A program made the translations under genes and the position numbers. Source: Bradyrhizobium sp. AUGA SZCCT0176 (GTDB lineage: Bacteria > Pseudomonadota > Alphaproteobacteria > Rhizobiales > Xanthobacteraceae). From it: a DNA stretch of 64,000 nt. This document shows, piece by piece, positions 50,320-59,257 of the stretch (positions within the stretch are counted from its first letter, which is position 1; each line of letters starts with the position of its first letter). The notes under the pieces were generated by a model, which was given only the letters and a program-made list of their open reading frames with translations, ran no database searches and was not told the DNA's origin. The DNA is taken from NCBI RefSeq assembly GCF_018130145.1, contig NZ_JAFCMB010000002.1, forward strand, positions 496,001-560,000. The letters run 5' to 3'.

Positions 50320-51630
50320 TCACTTCTCCCTGAACGAACGCATCAGCTGATCGCTCAGCGGCTTCATCAGATACGAGAACATGGTGCGGTCGCCGGTTTG
50401 CACGAAGGCTTCCACCGGCATGCCCGGGATCAGCTTGTTGTTGTCGCCGAGGCGGGCGACTTCTTGCGGCGGCAACGAGACGCGGATCGTGTAATAGGTT
50501 TGCCCGGTGCGCTGCTCGGTGGTGACGTCGGCCGAGACCCTGGTGACCTTGCCGTTCAGTTCCGGCGTGGTGTGCTGGTTGAAGGCCGATAGCCGCAGCA
50601 ATGTCTTCTGGCCGATCTGCAGCTTGTCGATGTCCTGCGGATTGACCTTGGCCTCGACCGAGAGATCGTCGGCCTGCGGCACGATCATCATGATCGCGTC
50701 GCCGGCGGTGATCACGCCACCGACGGTATGCACCGTCGATTGCAGCACCATGCCGGCCTGCGGCGCCCGGATGTCGATGCGGCGGAGCTGATCTTCCGCG
50801 GTGACCTTGCGCTCGACGAATTCGCCGATCTTGTCGTTGGTCTCGCGCAAATCCTTGGAAACCTCGCTGACCAGTTCCTTGTCGATCTGGATGATCTGCA
50901 GCTCGGTCTCGGTGATCTTGCCCTTGGCCTGCGCGCGCGAGGCGATGTATTGCGCGCGCTCGCCCGACAGGCGGGCGGAATCGCGCTCCAGCGTGGTCAG
51001 GCGCGAGATCTGGATCAGGCGCTGGTCGTAGAGCTGGCGGACGCCGATCAGTTCCTTTTCGACCAGCGCGATTTCCTTGTCCTTGGCTTTCTCCTGCGCC
51101 GAGAGGCCCTCGATTTCCTCATTGAGTTGCATGACCCGCTCTCGCAGCTGGGCCTTTTGCCCGGCGCGGCCGTGGACACGAACCTCGAACAATTTGGTTT
51201 CGCTCGCCATGACGTCCCTGACGTCGGCATCGTCGGCGCGATCGGCCAGCAGCGGAGGGAACTTGATCTTGTCAGTGCCGCGCTGTTCGGCCTCCAGCCG
51301 TGCCGCGCGCGCCAACAATCCGTTGAGGGTTTTGACAACGATCGCCAGGCTTGCCTTGACCACGGTCTCGTCGAGGCGGACCACGATGTCGCCGGCCTTG
51401 ACGGTATCGCCGTCGCGCACCCGCACTTCGCCGACCACGCCACCGGTCGGGTGCTGCACCTTCTTGACGTTGGAATCGACCACCACGGCTCCCGGCGCGA
51501 TCAGCGCGCCCGAGATCGGCACCGTCGAGGCCCATCCGCCGAATCCGCCCACCAGCACCAGCATCAGCGCCAGGCCGACAACCAGATGCGACCGTATCGA
51601 ACGGCGGGCGCCTTTCAACTCCTCGCTCAT
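50320..51630 (-). CDS. HlyD/PrtE-type periplasmic adaptor of a type I secretion system
   Basis: 436 residues: a short cytoplasmic N-terminus, one membrane helix (HLVVGLALMLVLVGGFGG, residues ~15-32), the beta-barrel/lipoyl part (VPISGALIAPGAVVVDSNVKKVQHPTGGVVGEVRVRDGD), a long coiled coil (~residues 90-270, with repeated ALVEKEL/ERDSARL) and the distal barrel (QKTLLRLSAFNQHTTPELNGKVTRVSAD). It bridges the inner-membrane ATPase and an outer-membrane TolC protein. Its start overlaps the ATPase stop (51627-51630), so the two subunits are co-translated. Confidence 0.92.
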   Translation of the reverse strand: MSEELKGARRSIRSHLVVGLALMLVLVGGFGGWASTVPISGALIAPGAVVVDSNVKKVQHPTGGVVGEVRVRDGDTVKAGDIVVRLDETVVKASLAIVVKTLNGLLARAARLEAEQRGTDKIKFPPLLADRADDADVRDVMASETKLFEVRVHGRAGQKAQLRERVMQLNEEIEGLSAQEKAKDKEIALVEKELIGVRQLYDQRLIQISRLTTLERDSARLSGERAQYIASRAQAKGKITETELQIIQIDKELVSEVSKDLRETNDKIGEFVERKVTAEDQLRRIDIRAPQAGMVLQSTVHTVGGVITAGDAIMMIVPQADDLSVEAKVNPQDIDKLQIGQKTLLRLSAFNQHTTPELNGKVTRVSADVTTEQRTGQTYYTIRVSLPPQEVARLGDNNKLIPGMPVEAFVQTGDRTMFSYLMKPLSDQLMRSFREK

Positions 51631-53372
51631 GATTTGGCTCCAGGGGCAACGATCTTGATCGGCGCGGGCGGCGGCGGGACGGCGCGCTGCAGCACCTGGC
51701 CGAGAACGGTTTCCTTCGGCCCGAACGCCTGCATGCGGCCGTCCTTCAGCACCAGCAATTGGTCGACCGCCTCGATGCCGATCGGTCGGTGCGCCACCAC
51801 GATCACGATGGCGCCGCGCTCGCGCGCGGCGCGAACGGCACGGGTCAGCGCCTCGTCGCCCTCGGTGTCGAGGTTGGAGTTCGGCTCGTCGAGTACGATC
51901 AGGAAGGGATGGCCATACAGCGCCCGCGCCAGCCCGACGCGCTGCGCCTGCCCGGCCGACAACGCGGTCCCCTGCTCGCCAATCTGGGTGTCATAGCCCT
52001 CGCGCATCTTGATGATCATGTCATGCACGCCGGCCTCCTTGGCCGCGGTGATGATCGCATCCGATTTGGCGTCGGGATCGAAACGGGAAATATTATGGGC
52101 GATCGAGCCGGCGAACAATTCGACGTCCTGCGGCAGATAGCCGACGTGACGGCCGAGCACGTCGGACGACCATTGATCGAGCGCGGCGCCATCGAGCCGC
52201 ACCTTGCCGCGCACCGGCATCCAGACGCCGACCAAGGCACGGATCAGCGACGACTTGCCCGATCCACTGGGCCCGATCACACCGACACCGGTTCCGGCCT
52301 CGACCGCAAAAGTGACATCCTGGACGATGACCCGCTGATCGCCGGGCGGCACGATGGTGACGCCCTCGACCGACAATCGCTTGGTGGGACTTTGCAGCAA
52401 GGTCTGGGTATTCTGCGCCGGTATCTGTTCGAGCAGCTTGGTGAGGCGATGCCAGCTCTGGCGCGCCGCGACGAAACCCTTCCAGTGCGCGATCGCCAGA
52501 TCGACCGGCGCCAGCGCCCGCGCGCTCAGGATCGAGCCTGCGATGATGATACCGCCGGACGCCTCCTGATGGATCACCAGATAGGCACCGACCGCCAGCA
52601 CCGCCGATTGCAGCATCATGCGCAGCACCTTGGCGATTGCGCCGAGGCCGCCCGCGACGTCGCTGGCGCGCTGATTGCCGGCCAGATAGGTCTCGTTGGC
52701 TTCGGTCCAGCGCTTGGTCAGCCGTCCGGCCATGCCCATCGCGACCAGCACTTCGGCGTTGCGCCGGCTGGTCGCCGCCAGATCGTTGCGCCGCGCCGCC
52801 AGCATCATGGCGTCTTTGGCCGGCTGGCGCGACATCACTTCGGTGATCACGGTGAGGATCACCAGGATGATGGCGCCGACCAGCGCGGTAAGGCCCAGCA
52901 GCCAGTGGAATGCGAAACAGATGGCGAGGTAGAACGGCAGCCAGGGCAGATCGAAAAACGCGCCCGGCCCCTGGCTGCCGAGGAAGGAGCGCACGTTATC
53001 GAGGTCGCGCAGCGGCTGCAGGCCTTCATTGCGGGCGCCCACCATCAGCGGCAGGCGCACGATGGTATCGAACACGCGGGCATTGATGGCTTCATCGAGC
53101 GCGGTGCCGATGCGGCCGAGAATCCGGCCCCGGATCAGGTCGAGGCCGCCCTGGGCGACGTATAGTCCCCCGGCGAGCACGACGAGGCCGATCAGGGTCG
53201 GCACGCTCCGGCTCGGAATCACGCGGTCATAGACCTCCAGCATGAAAATCGAGCCGGTCAGATACAGCAAGTTGATCATGCAGCTCATGACGCCGACGCC
53301 GATAAACGCGTTGCGACAGGCGCGCAGCGCAATACCGAGTTCGGACCGCCGGACACCGGGAGCAGCTGCCAT
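51627..53372 (-). CDS. Type I secretion ABC permease-ATPase (PrtD family)
   Basis: 581 residues from the ATG at 53372; a TTG at 53390 is also possible. The N-terminal half has about six membrane helices (VGVMSCMINLLYLTGSIFMLEVYDRVIPSRS, PWLPFYLAICFAFHWLLGL). The C-terminal half is a nucleotide-binding domain with Walker A GPSGSGKSS, Q-loop LPQDVELFAG, signature LSAGQAQRVGLARALYG and Walker B FLIVLDEPNSNLD. The PrtD-type lacks the C39 peptidase-like domain. No RTX substrate or TolC gene lies in the neighbourhood. Confidence 0.93.
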   Translation of the reverse strand: MAAAPGVRRSELGIALRACRNAFIGVGVMSCMINLLYLTGSIFMLEVYDRVIPSRSVPTLIGLVVLAGGLYVAQGGLDLIRGRILGRIGTALDEAINARVFDTIVRLPLMVGARNEGLQPLRDLDNVRSFLGSQGPGAFFDLPWLPFYLAICFAFHWLLGLTALVGAIILVILTVITEVMSRQPAKDAMMLAARRNDLAATSRRNAEVLVAMGMAGRLTKRWTEANETYLAGNQRASDVAGGLGAIAKVLRMMLQSAVLAVGAYLVIHQEASGGIIIAGSILSARALAPVDLAIAHWKGFVAARQSWHRLTKLLEQIPAQNTQTLLQSPTKRLSVEGVTIVPPGDQRVIVQDVTFAVEAGTGVGVIGPSGSGKSSLIRALVGVWMPVRGKVRLDGAALDQWSSDVLGRHVGYLPQDVELFAGSIAHNISRFDPDAKSDAIITAAKEAGVHDMIIKMREGYDTQIGEQGTALSAGQAQRVGLARALYGHPFLIVLDEPNSNLDTEGDEALTRAVRAARERGAIVIVVAHRPIGIEAVDQLLVLKDGRMQAFGPKETVLGQVLQRAVPPPPAPIKIVAPGAKS

Positions 53373-53787
53373 CAATTCGTGTCTCTGCAAAAGGGATTAG
53401 CTAACGGGCTGGTTCTACCGATGTTTGTGGCCAGCGTCTATTTAAGTCACGTTAACCTGATGCGGTTCATGCCCCCGCCGGCGGCAGGACGTGTCTGGCC
53501 GAAACACCGGGAAATGAGCCTGCAGAGCGGGTTAGGCGGGTCCGGCGCGGGGCTTTGCCGGTTCGGCCGTCGCAAAAGGCGCTGGAATCACTGATATCGA
53601 GCCCGTCCAATTTCGCCGTGCAGGTCGAACACCCACTCCCGGTCCTTAAGGCCGCCTGCCGGCCGCCAGCGGGTTTCGGCGCGGCGCCCGGACCCGCGAA
53701 TGAGCGCGCACGGCCTTACGGACCGTGGTAGGTTCCGCGCCCTGGCTGCACCCGCCGTGCAGGTACCGACGGAGTTCTCGCGGCCAC
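53373..53787. other. Gap between the secretion operon and the AraC gene; no gene seen
   Basis: 415 bp divergent region without a supported coding frame. It should carry promoters for the secretion operon (minus) and the AraC gene (plus), but I could not place them with confidence. Confidence 0.4.
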
Positions 53788-54744
53788 ATGATCAGTTTTG
53801 ATACCGATGGCTTGCGGCCGGACGAACGCTTCGATCACTGGTGCGAAGTGCGCGCCAAGGGACTGTTCGGCGTCACCATCGAGGTGTCTCGCGAGCGGCG
53901 GCCGGATTTCCACGGGCGGTTCTCCGCCTACGAAACGGGTGGCGCGACCGTCGCTGAACTGCAGGCCTCTTCCTACAGGGTCAGCCGCACATGGGCTGAC
54001 ATCAAGCGCATGTCCGGCGACAGCCTCAACATTTTCCAGCAGGTACGCGGCCCCGGCATGCTTCGCGCCGGCGAGGAGCGTGTCCATATGATCGCCGACG
54101 GCACGATGACCATCGCCCATTCCGACGTGCCCTTTGCCGGGACCCCAATCCGTTCCGACGGCTTCCATTTCCGCGCGCTGAAAATTCCGGTCACCGGCAA
54201 TGCACGGCTCGCGGCCGGCGCGGAGAATTTGCTCTGCGAGCCGTTATTGCCGGAGACGCCGGTCGCGCGACTGATCGAAGCCATTTTTGCGGCGATCGTC
54301 GAGCAGCGAATAGAGGCGGCCCACGCCGACGCCACCATTCGCCATATCGCGCAACTGGCGCTGCTGGCGCGCGGCCGGGTGACGCCAGGCACGTCGGAAA
54401 GCCGCAACGCGGTGCGGCACGGCTATCTGCAGATGGCGCTGGCGTTGCTGAGAAGCCATCTGCTGGAGCCGGATCTGTCGCCGACGCGGGTGGCGCGAGC
54501 ATTGAATATCTCGGTGAGGCAGCTTCATCTGCTGTTCGAGCCGACCGGGCAGTCGTTCGCGCGGACGGTGCTCGCGATGCGCCTCGCCGAAGCCCGGCGC
54601 CAGATGGAATCCATGCCGCTTCGGCCGGTGGCGGAAATCGCCTCTGCCAGCGGCTTCGACAGTCTCGCCACGTTCTACCGCACCTTCCGTCAAACCTATG
54701 GGATGGCGCCGGGTGACCTGCGCAAGGATTTGCGTCTCGGCTGA
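53788..54744 (+). CDS. AraC family transcriptional regulator
   Basis: 318 residues from the ATG at 53788 (MISFDTDGLRP). The N-terminal ~170 residues match the AraC-binding-like domain of the NahR/AlkS-type group (DERFDHWCEVRAKGLFGVTIE). The C-terminal two helix-turn-helix repeats are at HLLEPDLSPTRVARALNISVRQLHLLFEPTGQSFARTVLAMRLAEARRQM and PVAEIASASGFDSLATFYRTFRQTYGMAPGDLRKD. It is divergent from the type I secretion genes. The inducer is unknown. Confidence 0.92.
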   Translation: MISFDTDGLRPDERFDHWCEVRAKGLFGVTIEVSRERRPDFHGRFSAYETGGATVAELQASSYRVSRTWADIKRMSGDSLNIFQQVRGPGMLRAGEERVHMIADGTMTIAHSDVPFAGTPIRSDGFHFRALKIPVTGNARLAAGAENLLCEPLLPETPVARLIEAIFAAIVEQRIEAAHADATIRHIAQLALLARGRVTPGTSESRNAVRHGYLQMALALLRSHLLEPDLSPTRVARALNISVRQLHLLFEPTGQSFARTVLAMRLAEARRQMESMPLRPVAEIASASGFDSLATFYRTFRQTYGMAPGDLRKDLRLG

Positions 54745-54753
54745 TTTGCTGCC

Positions 54754-55017
54754 CTACCTCCGGCCGCGAACCAGCCGCACCACCAGCAGCAATATGACGG
54801 CGCCGATCACGGCATTGATGATCTCCCTGATCACGCCGGTGCCGATGTGAATGCCGAGCTTGGGCAAAAGAAGGTTTGCAACCAGCGCGCCGGCGATGCC
54901 GACGAGGATGTCGCCGATCAGGCCAAAACCGGTGCCGCGCACGATCTTGCCGGCCAGCCAGCCGGCGACGAGCCCGATAAACAGGATGACCAAAATGCCC
55001 TGGTTGGATACGTGCAC
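54754..55017 (-). CDS. GlsB/YeaQ/YmgE stress-response membrane protein
   Basis: 87 residues with three hydrophobic helices (ILVILFIGLVAGWLAGKIV, GDILVGIAGALVANLLL, EIINAVIGAVILLLVVRLV) and the family glycine pattern GFGLIGDILVGIAGA. It belongs to the transglycosylase-associated (Transgly_assoc) family, induced by general stress in alphaproteobacteria. It converges with the AraC gene across 9 bp. Confidence 0.92.
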   Translation of the reverse strand: MHVSNQGILVILFIGLVAGWLAGKIVRGTGFGLIGDILVGIAGALVANLLLPKLGIHIGTGVIREIINAVIGAVILLLVVRLVRGRR

Positions 55018-55153
55018 CTGAAAATCCCCCGCTTCGCGCGCGTCATCCGCCCCGCGGTTTTAGACTACCGGCAATTCCCCGATGTGACGACCTGAATCTG
55101 CCCGCCACGCCGCCTGTGGTGGAACTGTCAATCGCAGTCCGCGTTATCCGGCA

Positions 55154-55393
55154 ATGACGCAACCTGATATTTGGTATGTAAGTTTTGGGCCGGAGCGGAC
55201 CGACGAGAGTGCGACGAGCATGGTCCGTTCGACCCGCAAATTTAAATCGGAAGTCGACGCCAAACTGTTCGCGATGCAGATTCTGGCGAAGGGCTGGTCT
55301 GCGAGCGCAGGCACGCTCAATCCGCACCAGCCCAAGCAGATCGTGGGGCCCGCCCAGATCGAACAATGGGCGGATCCGGGATTGGGTGGCTAA
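55154..55393 (+). CDS. Small conserved hypothetical protein
   Basis: 79 residues. Pattern: PDIWYVSFGPER, then TSMVRSTRKFKSEVDAKLFAMQILAKGWSASAGTLNPHQPKQIVGPAQIEQWAD. I recall near-identical families of short proteins with the SAGTLNPHxPKxxIGPxxIxxW block in Bradyrhizobium, so it is a genuine small gene of unknown function. It may be a translation- or regulation-associated accessory protein. Confidence 0.7.
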   Translation: MTQPDIWYVSFGPERTDESATSMVRSTRKFKSEVDAKLFAMQILAKGWSASAGTLNPHQPKQIVGPAQIEQWADPGLGG

Positions 55394-55580
55394 GTCTCGT
55401 GTCCCGGACGCGGCGCAGCGTGCAAACGCTGCTCCGCAGAGCTCAGATGCGCAACTGCGCATCGGGGGACCTACTGCGTGCCAACATCTGGACCCCGGAA
55501 CAGCCGCGCACCACGCCGCGAAGTGCGGCGCGCTGCTCAGCATCCGGGGAATGCAGGCGATGACCTTAATTCTTGATGAA

Positions 55581-56561
55581 TCAGATCGCGGTGGCTGCGG
55601 TCGGTTCGGCCAGAACGCAGCGCGCGATTCGATCCGGCGCAACCTGCACATTCGGCGGCAGTTGCTCGGTGCAGCGCGGCTGCGCCACGCTGCAGCGCGG
55701 CGCGAACGAGCAGTTCACCGGCGCCTTGTCGAGCGACGGCGGCGTGCCCGGGATGGTCTCCAGCCGCTGGCCGCGTTTGGCGCCGTGGGTGGTCGATGCC
55801 AGGAGCCCGCGCGCATAGGGATGTATCGGCGTCCGGACGATGTCGCGCAGCTTGCCCTGCTCGACGATCTGGCCGGCATACATGACAGCGACGCGGTCGC
55901 AGATTTCGATGGCGACGCCGATATCGTGGGTCACGAAGATCACCGACATGCCGAACTCGCGCTGCAACTCACGCAGCAAGAGCAGGATCTGGATCTGCAC
56001 GGTGGCATCGAGCGCCGTGGTCGGCTCGTCGGCCAACAGGATCTTCGGCTTGCAGGCCAGTGCGAGGGCGATCATCGCGCGCTGCCGCATGCCGCCGCTC
56101 ATTTCATGCGGATAGGCATCGAGGCGGCGCTTGGCGGAGGGAATCCGCACCACTTCCAGCATTTCCAGCGCCCGCGCGGTGGCCTCCTTCTCGCTCTTGC
56201 CTTCATGGCGCATCACCGATTCGGAAATCTGCCGGCCGATGGTGTAGACGGGGTCGAGCGCCAGCGCCGGCTCCTGGAAGATCATGGAGACGGTCTGGCC
56301 GCGAAACGCCGACAATTCGTCGTCGTTCAACGCCAGCACGTCGCGGCCGAGAACATTCACGCTGCCCGAAATCTGCGTCCGCTTCTTCGGCAATAGCCGC
56401 ATCAGCGCGCGCAACGTCACGCTCTTGCCCGAACCGGATTCACCGAGGAGGCCGAGCACCTCGCCCTCGCCGAGCGAGAGCGAGATGTCGTTGACGGCGT
56501 GCACGGTGCGCTCGCCGGTGAAGCGGATGCTGAGATCGCGGATTTCGACGAGGTTGGTCAT
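55581..56561 (-). CDS. Peptide-type ABC transporter ATPase (DppD-like)
   Basis: 326 residues. Walker A LGESGSGKSVTLRALMR, Q-loop IFQEPALALDP, signature MSGGMRQRAMIALALACKP, Walker B LLADEPTTALDATVQ, H-loop FVTHDIGVAIEI. The C-terminal oligopeptide-ABC domain (PGTPPSLDKAPVNCSFAPRCSVAQPRC) has the conserved cysteines. Its start overlaps the amidase stop (56558-56561), so it is co-translated with it, an unusual gene order for a Dpp/Opp transporter. Functions with DppB, DppC and the other ATPase. Confidence 0.93.
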   Translation of the reverse strand: MTNLVEIRDLSIRFTGERTVHAVNDISLSLGEGEVLGLLGESGSGKSVTLRALMRLLPKKRTQISGSVNVLGRDVLALNDDELSAFRGQTVSMIFQEPALALDPVYTIGRQISESVMRHEGKSEKEATARALEMLEVVRIPSAKRRLDAYPHEMSGGMRQRAMIALALACKPKILLADEPTTALDATVQIQILLLLRELQREFGMSVIFVTHDIGVAIEICDRVAVMYAGQIVEQGKLRDIVRTPIHPYARGLLASTTHGAKRGQRLETIPGTPPSLDKAPVNCSFAPRCSVAQPRCTEQLPPNVQVAPDRIARCVLAEPTAATAI

Positions 56562-57970
56562 GCCGGTTTGGGTACCTGTTTATGATAGTCCGTGGCGCGC
56601 TGGAACGCGGCGCCGATCCGCAGCAGCATCGCCTCGTCAAAGGAGCGGCCGATCAATTGCAGGCCGACCGGCAAACCGCTTTTGGTGAAGCCCGAGGGAA
56701 TCGAAAGCGACGGCAGGCCTAGGTAATTGACCGGGCGGGTAAATTTCGTGATCCGCTGGATCACGGCCTCGGCGTCGCGGCTGTTGCCGACATCGCTCTC
56801 GGCGATGGTTGCCGCCGGCATCGGCGCGACCGGCGCAATCACCGCATCGGTGCCGGTGACCGCCGCGAGATACGCCGCCAGCGCCGGACCCCGCCAGCGC
56901 ATCGCTTCGAGGTAGGACACCGCCGGGATCGCAAGGCCGTTCTGCAGCCGCATCAGGACCTGCGCGCCGTAATCCTGCGGCCGTTCGATCATCCATCTTT
57001 TGTGGAACGCGGCGGCTTCGGTCGCGAGCACCAATTGGCAGGCGGCCGTGAGCTGGCGCTGGTCGGGCAATTCGACCGAGACGATTTCGGCGCCCTCTTT
57101 CTTCAGCGTCGCGATGGTCTCATCGAGAACGCGCGCCACTTCGGCATCGAGATCGTCGATATAGAACGCGGTCGGCACGCCGATCCTGAGGCCTTTGAGC
57201 GAGCCCTTGGTGGCCGCCATATAGTCCGGCACCGGCAGCGTGGATGCGGTGAGATCATCGGGATCCGCGCCCGCCATCAATCCGAGCAGCAGCGCGCAAT
57301 CTTCCACGCTCTGCGCCAGCGGGCCGACGGTATCGAGCGATTGCGACAGCGGCATCGCGCCGGCGCGGCTGACGCGGCCGACCGTCGTCTTCAACCCGGT
57401 GACGCCGCAGAAATGCGCGGGCATCCGGATCGAGCCGCCGGTGTCCGAGCCCAGCGCCGCAAAGGTCAGCCGGGCCGCGACCGCCGATCCCGAGCCGGAC
57501 GACGAGCCGCCGGTAATGTGATCGACGTTCCAGGGATTGCGCACTGCGCCGTAATGCGGGTTGTGGCCGGTCGGCCCGTAGGCGAACTCGACCATCTGCA
57601 GCGAGCCGAGCCTGATGGTACCGGCGTCCTTCAGGCGCTGCAGCGCGGTCGAATTCGTGGTGGCGACGAAGTCGCGGCGGATCTTCGAGCCGCAGGTAAC
57701 GACCTTGCCGGCCTCGTAATACATGTCCTTGTGTGCCAGCGGCACGCCATGCAGCACGCCCTTATTCTTGCCCTTGGCGAGATCAGCATCGGCGGCGGCG
57801 GCCGCCGCCAACGCCTCCTCCGCCTCGATCGCCATGAAGGCGTTGAGGCGCGGCTGCCATTGCGCGATGCGGTCGAGACAGGATTTTGTCACCTCGCGCG
57901 ATGAAACTTCCTTGCTGGCGATCGCCTTGGCGACCGACACCAGCGACATCAGGGCCGCTTCGGTGCTCAT
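56558..57970 (-). CDS. Amidase (AtzE/GatA-like) embedded in the ABC transporter operon
   Basis: 470 residues from the ATG at 57970; the longer frame reads antisense to nothing useful. Amidase signature: catalytic Lys in GVPLAHKDMYY, GGSSSGSGSAVAARLTFAALGSDTGGSIRMPAH with the cis-Ser and nucleophile Ser, and GVTGLKTTVG. It is coupled to a 65-residue GatC/AtzG-like partner upstream (4-bp overlap) and to an ATPase downstream (4-bp overlap). The combination suggests an imported amide, ureide or amino-acid conjugate is hydrolysed inside the cell. Substrate unknown. Confidence 0.92.
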   Translation of the reverse strand: MSTEAALMSLVSVAKAIASKEVSSREVTKSCLDRIAQWQPRLNAFMAIEAEEALAAAAAADADLAKGKNKGVLHGVPLAHKDMYYEAGKVVTCGSKIRRDFVATTNSTALQRLKDAGTIRLGSLQMVEFAYGPTGHNPHYGAVRNPWNVDHITGGSSSGSGSAVAARLTFAALGSDTGGSIRMPAHFCGVTGLKTTVGRVSRAGAMPLSQSLDTVGPLAQSVEDCALLLGLMAGADPDDLTASTLPVPDYMAATKGSLKGLRIGVPTAFYIDDLDAEVARVLDETIATLKKEGAEIVSVELPDQRQLTAACQLVLATEAAAFHKRWMIERPQDYGAQVLMRLQNGLAIPAVSYLEAMRWRGPALAAYLAAVTGTDAVIAPVAPMPAATIAESDVGNSRDAEAVIQRITKFTRPVNYLGLPSLSIPSGFTKSGLPVGLQLIGRSFDEAMLLRIGAAFQRATDYHKQVPKPA

Positions 57971-58164
57971 TTCGACACCCCGGGGTTCTGCGCCAGAAGA
58001 AAGCTCGCGGGCTCCAGGTCGAACGGCAGGGTGCCGGCGACCGGCGCGAAGCCTTCGAACGCCGGCCCGATCGAATTGGCGATCCGCTCGGCGACTTCGG
58101 CGGTCACCGGCACGCCCGCGACATCGGTCATGACCTTGACCTCTTTTGGACTGGGTTTTGTCAT
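57967..58164 (-). CDS. Small AtzG/GatC-like amidase partner
   Basis: 65 residues. MTDVAGVPVTAEVAERIANSIGPAFEGFAPVAGTLPFDLEPASFLLAQ resembles the short helix-strand topology of GatC and of AtzG (DUF4089), the small subunits that clamp GatA/AtzE-type amidases. Its stop codon overlaps the amidase start, and its own start is 16 bp after the upstream ATPase stop. Its presence suggests the amidase works as a two-subunit complex, as in AtzEG. The family assignment rests on length, context and faint similarity. Confidence 0.6.
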   Translation of the reverse strand: MTKPSPKEVKVMTDVAGVPVTAEVAERIANSIGPAFEGFAPVAGTLPFDLEPASFLLAQNPGVSK

Positions 58165-58179
58165 TGCGGATTTGCTCCC

Positions 58180-59253
58180 TTATGCGTTTTTCTTGGTCGT
58201 TTCTTTGGCCGGTGCGCGGCTGTGCCCTGATCCCGGAATGGCCATGTAACACGCCGCCTGGTGACCCAGTGTATCGAGGTCGCTGAGTTTTGGCGTCGCA
58301 TTTGAGCAGAGCGGCTCCGCATATGGACAACGGGTGTGAAACCGGCAGCCCGGCGGCGGATCGATCGGATTGGGCGGATCGCCCGTGATCGGCGGCGTCT
58401 GGGTGCGGTTGTCAGGATCCGCCGACGGCATCGCCGCCAGCAGCGCCCGCGTATAGGGATGCGCCGGCTCGTCCCAGACCTTGTCGACCGGACCGAGCTC
58501 GACGACCTCGCCGAGATACATCACCAGCACGCGATCACTGATGTAGCGCACCACGTTGAGATCGTGGCTGATGAAGAGGTAGGTGAGCCCGAACTCGCGC
58601 TTTAGATCGGCCAGCAGATTGAGCACCTGGGCTTCAACCGATTTGTCGAGCGCCGATACCGCCTCGTCGAGGATCACCAGCCGCGGCGACAGCGCCAGCG
58701 CGCGCGCGATGTTGACGCGCTGGCGCTGGCCGCCGGATATCTCGTGCGGATAGCGGTTGGCGAAGGTCTCGGGCCGCAAGCCCACCTTGCCGAGCAGTTC
58801 GCGCGCCAGCGTCCGCGCGGCGGCATCCGCCATGCCGTGTACCTTCGGGCCGAACGCGATCGAATCCTCGATGGTGAGGCGCGGGTTGAGCGAGGCGTAG
58901 CTGTCCTGAAACACCATCTGCATGCCGCGGCGCAGCTCACGTAATGAGAGTGCGCGGCCGACCTGCATGCCGTCATAGATGATATCGCCGGCGTCTGACT
59001 TCATCAGATGCATCAGAAGCCGCGCGGTGGTCGACTTGCCGCAGCCGGATTCGCCTACGATCCCGACGGTTTCACCCTTGGCGATCGAAAACGAGACGTC
59101 GTCGACCGCGCGGACGGTCTTGCGCGCGCTGAACAGATCACCGCGCACCGGGAAATGCTTGGTCAGGCCGTTGACCTGCAACAGCGGCTGCGCGGCGCCG
59201 CCGACATCCTCGATCTTTTCCAGCAGTTCGACCGACGGGCTGCTCTCGTTCAT
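58180..59253 (-). CDS. Peptide-type ABC transporter ATPase (DppF-like)
   Basis: 357 residues from the ATG at 59253. Motifs: GESGCGKSTTARLLM (Walker A), VFQDSYASLNPRLTIEDSI (Q-loop), ISGGQRQRVNIARALALSP (signature), LVILDEAVSALDKSV (Walker B) and FISHDLNVVRY. Ends in the oligopeptide C-terminal region PPGCRFHTRCPYAEPLC. It lies 4 bp behind DppC. Pairs with the ATPase at 55581 to form the heterodimer typical of this family. Confidence 0.93.
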   Translation of the reverse strand: MNESSPSVELLEKIEDVGGAAQPLLQVNGLTKHFPVRGDLFSARKTVRAVDDVSFSIAKGETVGIVGESGCGKSTTARLLMHLMKSDAGDIIYDGMQVGRALSLRELRRGMQMVFQDSYASLNPRLTIEDSIAFGPKVHGMADAAARTLARELLGKVGLRPETFANRYPHEISGGQRQRVNIARALALSPRLVILDEAVSALDKSVEAQVLNLLADLKREFGLTYLFISHDLNVVRYISDRVLVMYLGEVVELGPVDKVWDEPAHPYTRALLAAMPSADPDNRTQTPPITGDPPNPIDPPPGCRFHTRCPYAEPLCSNATPKLSDLDTLGHQAACYMAIPGSGHSRAPAKETTKKNA

Positions 59254-59257
59254 CGCG

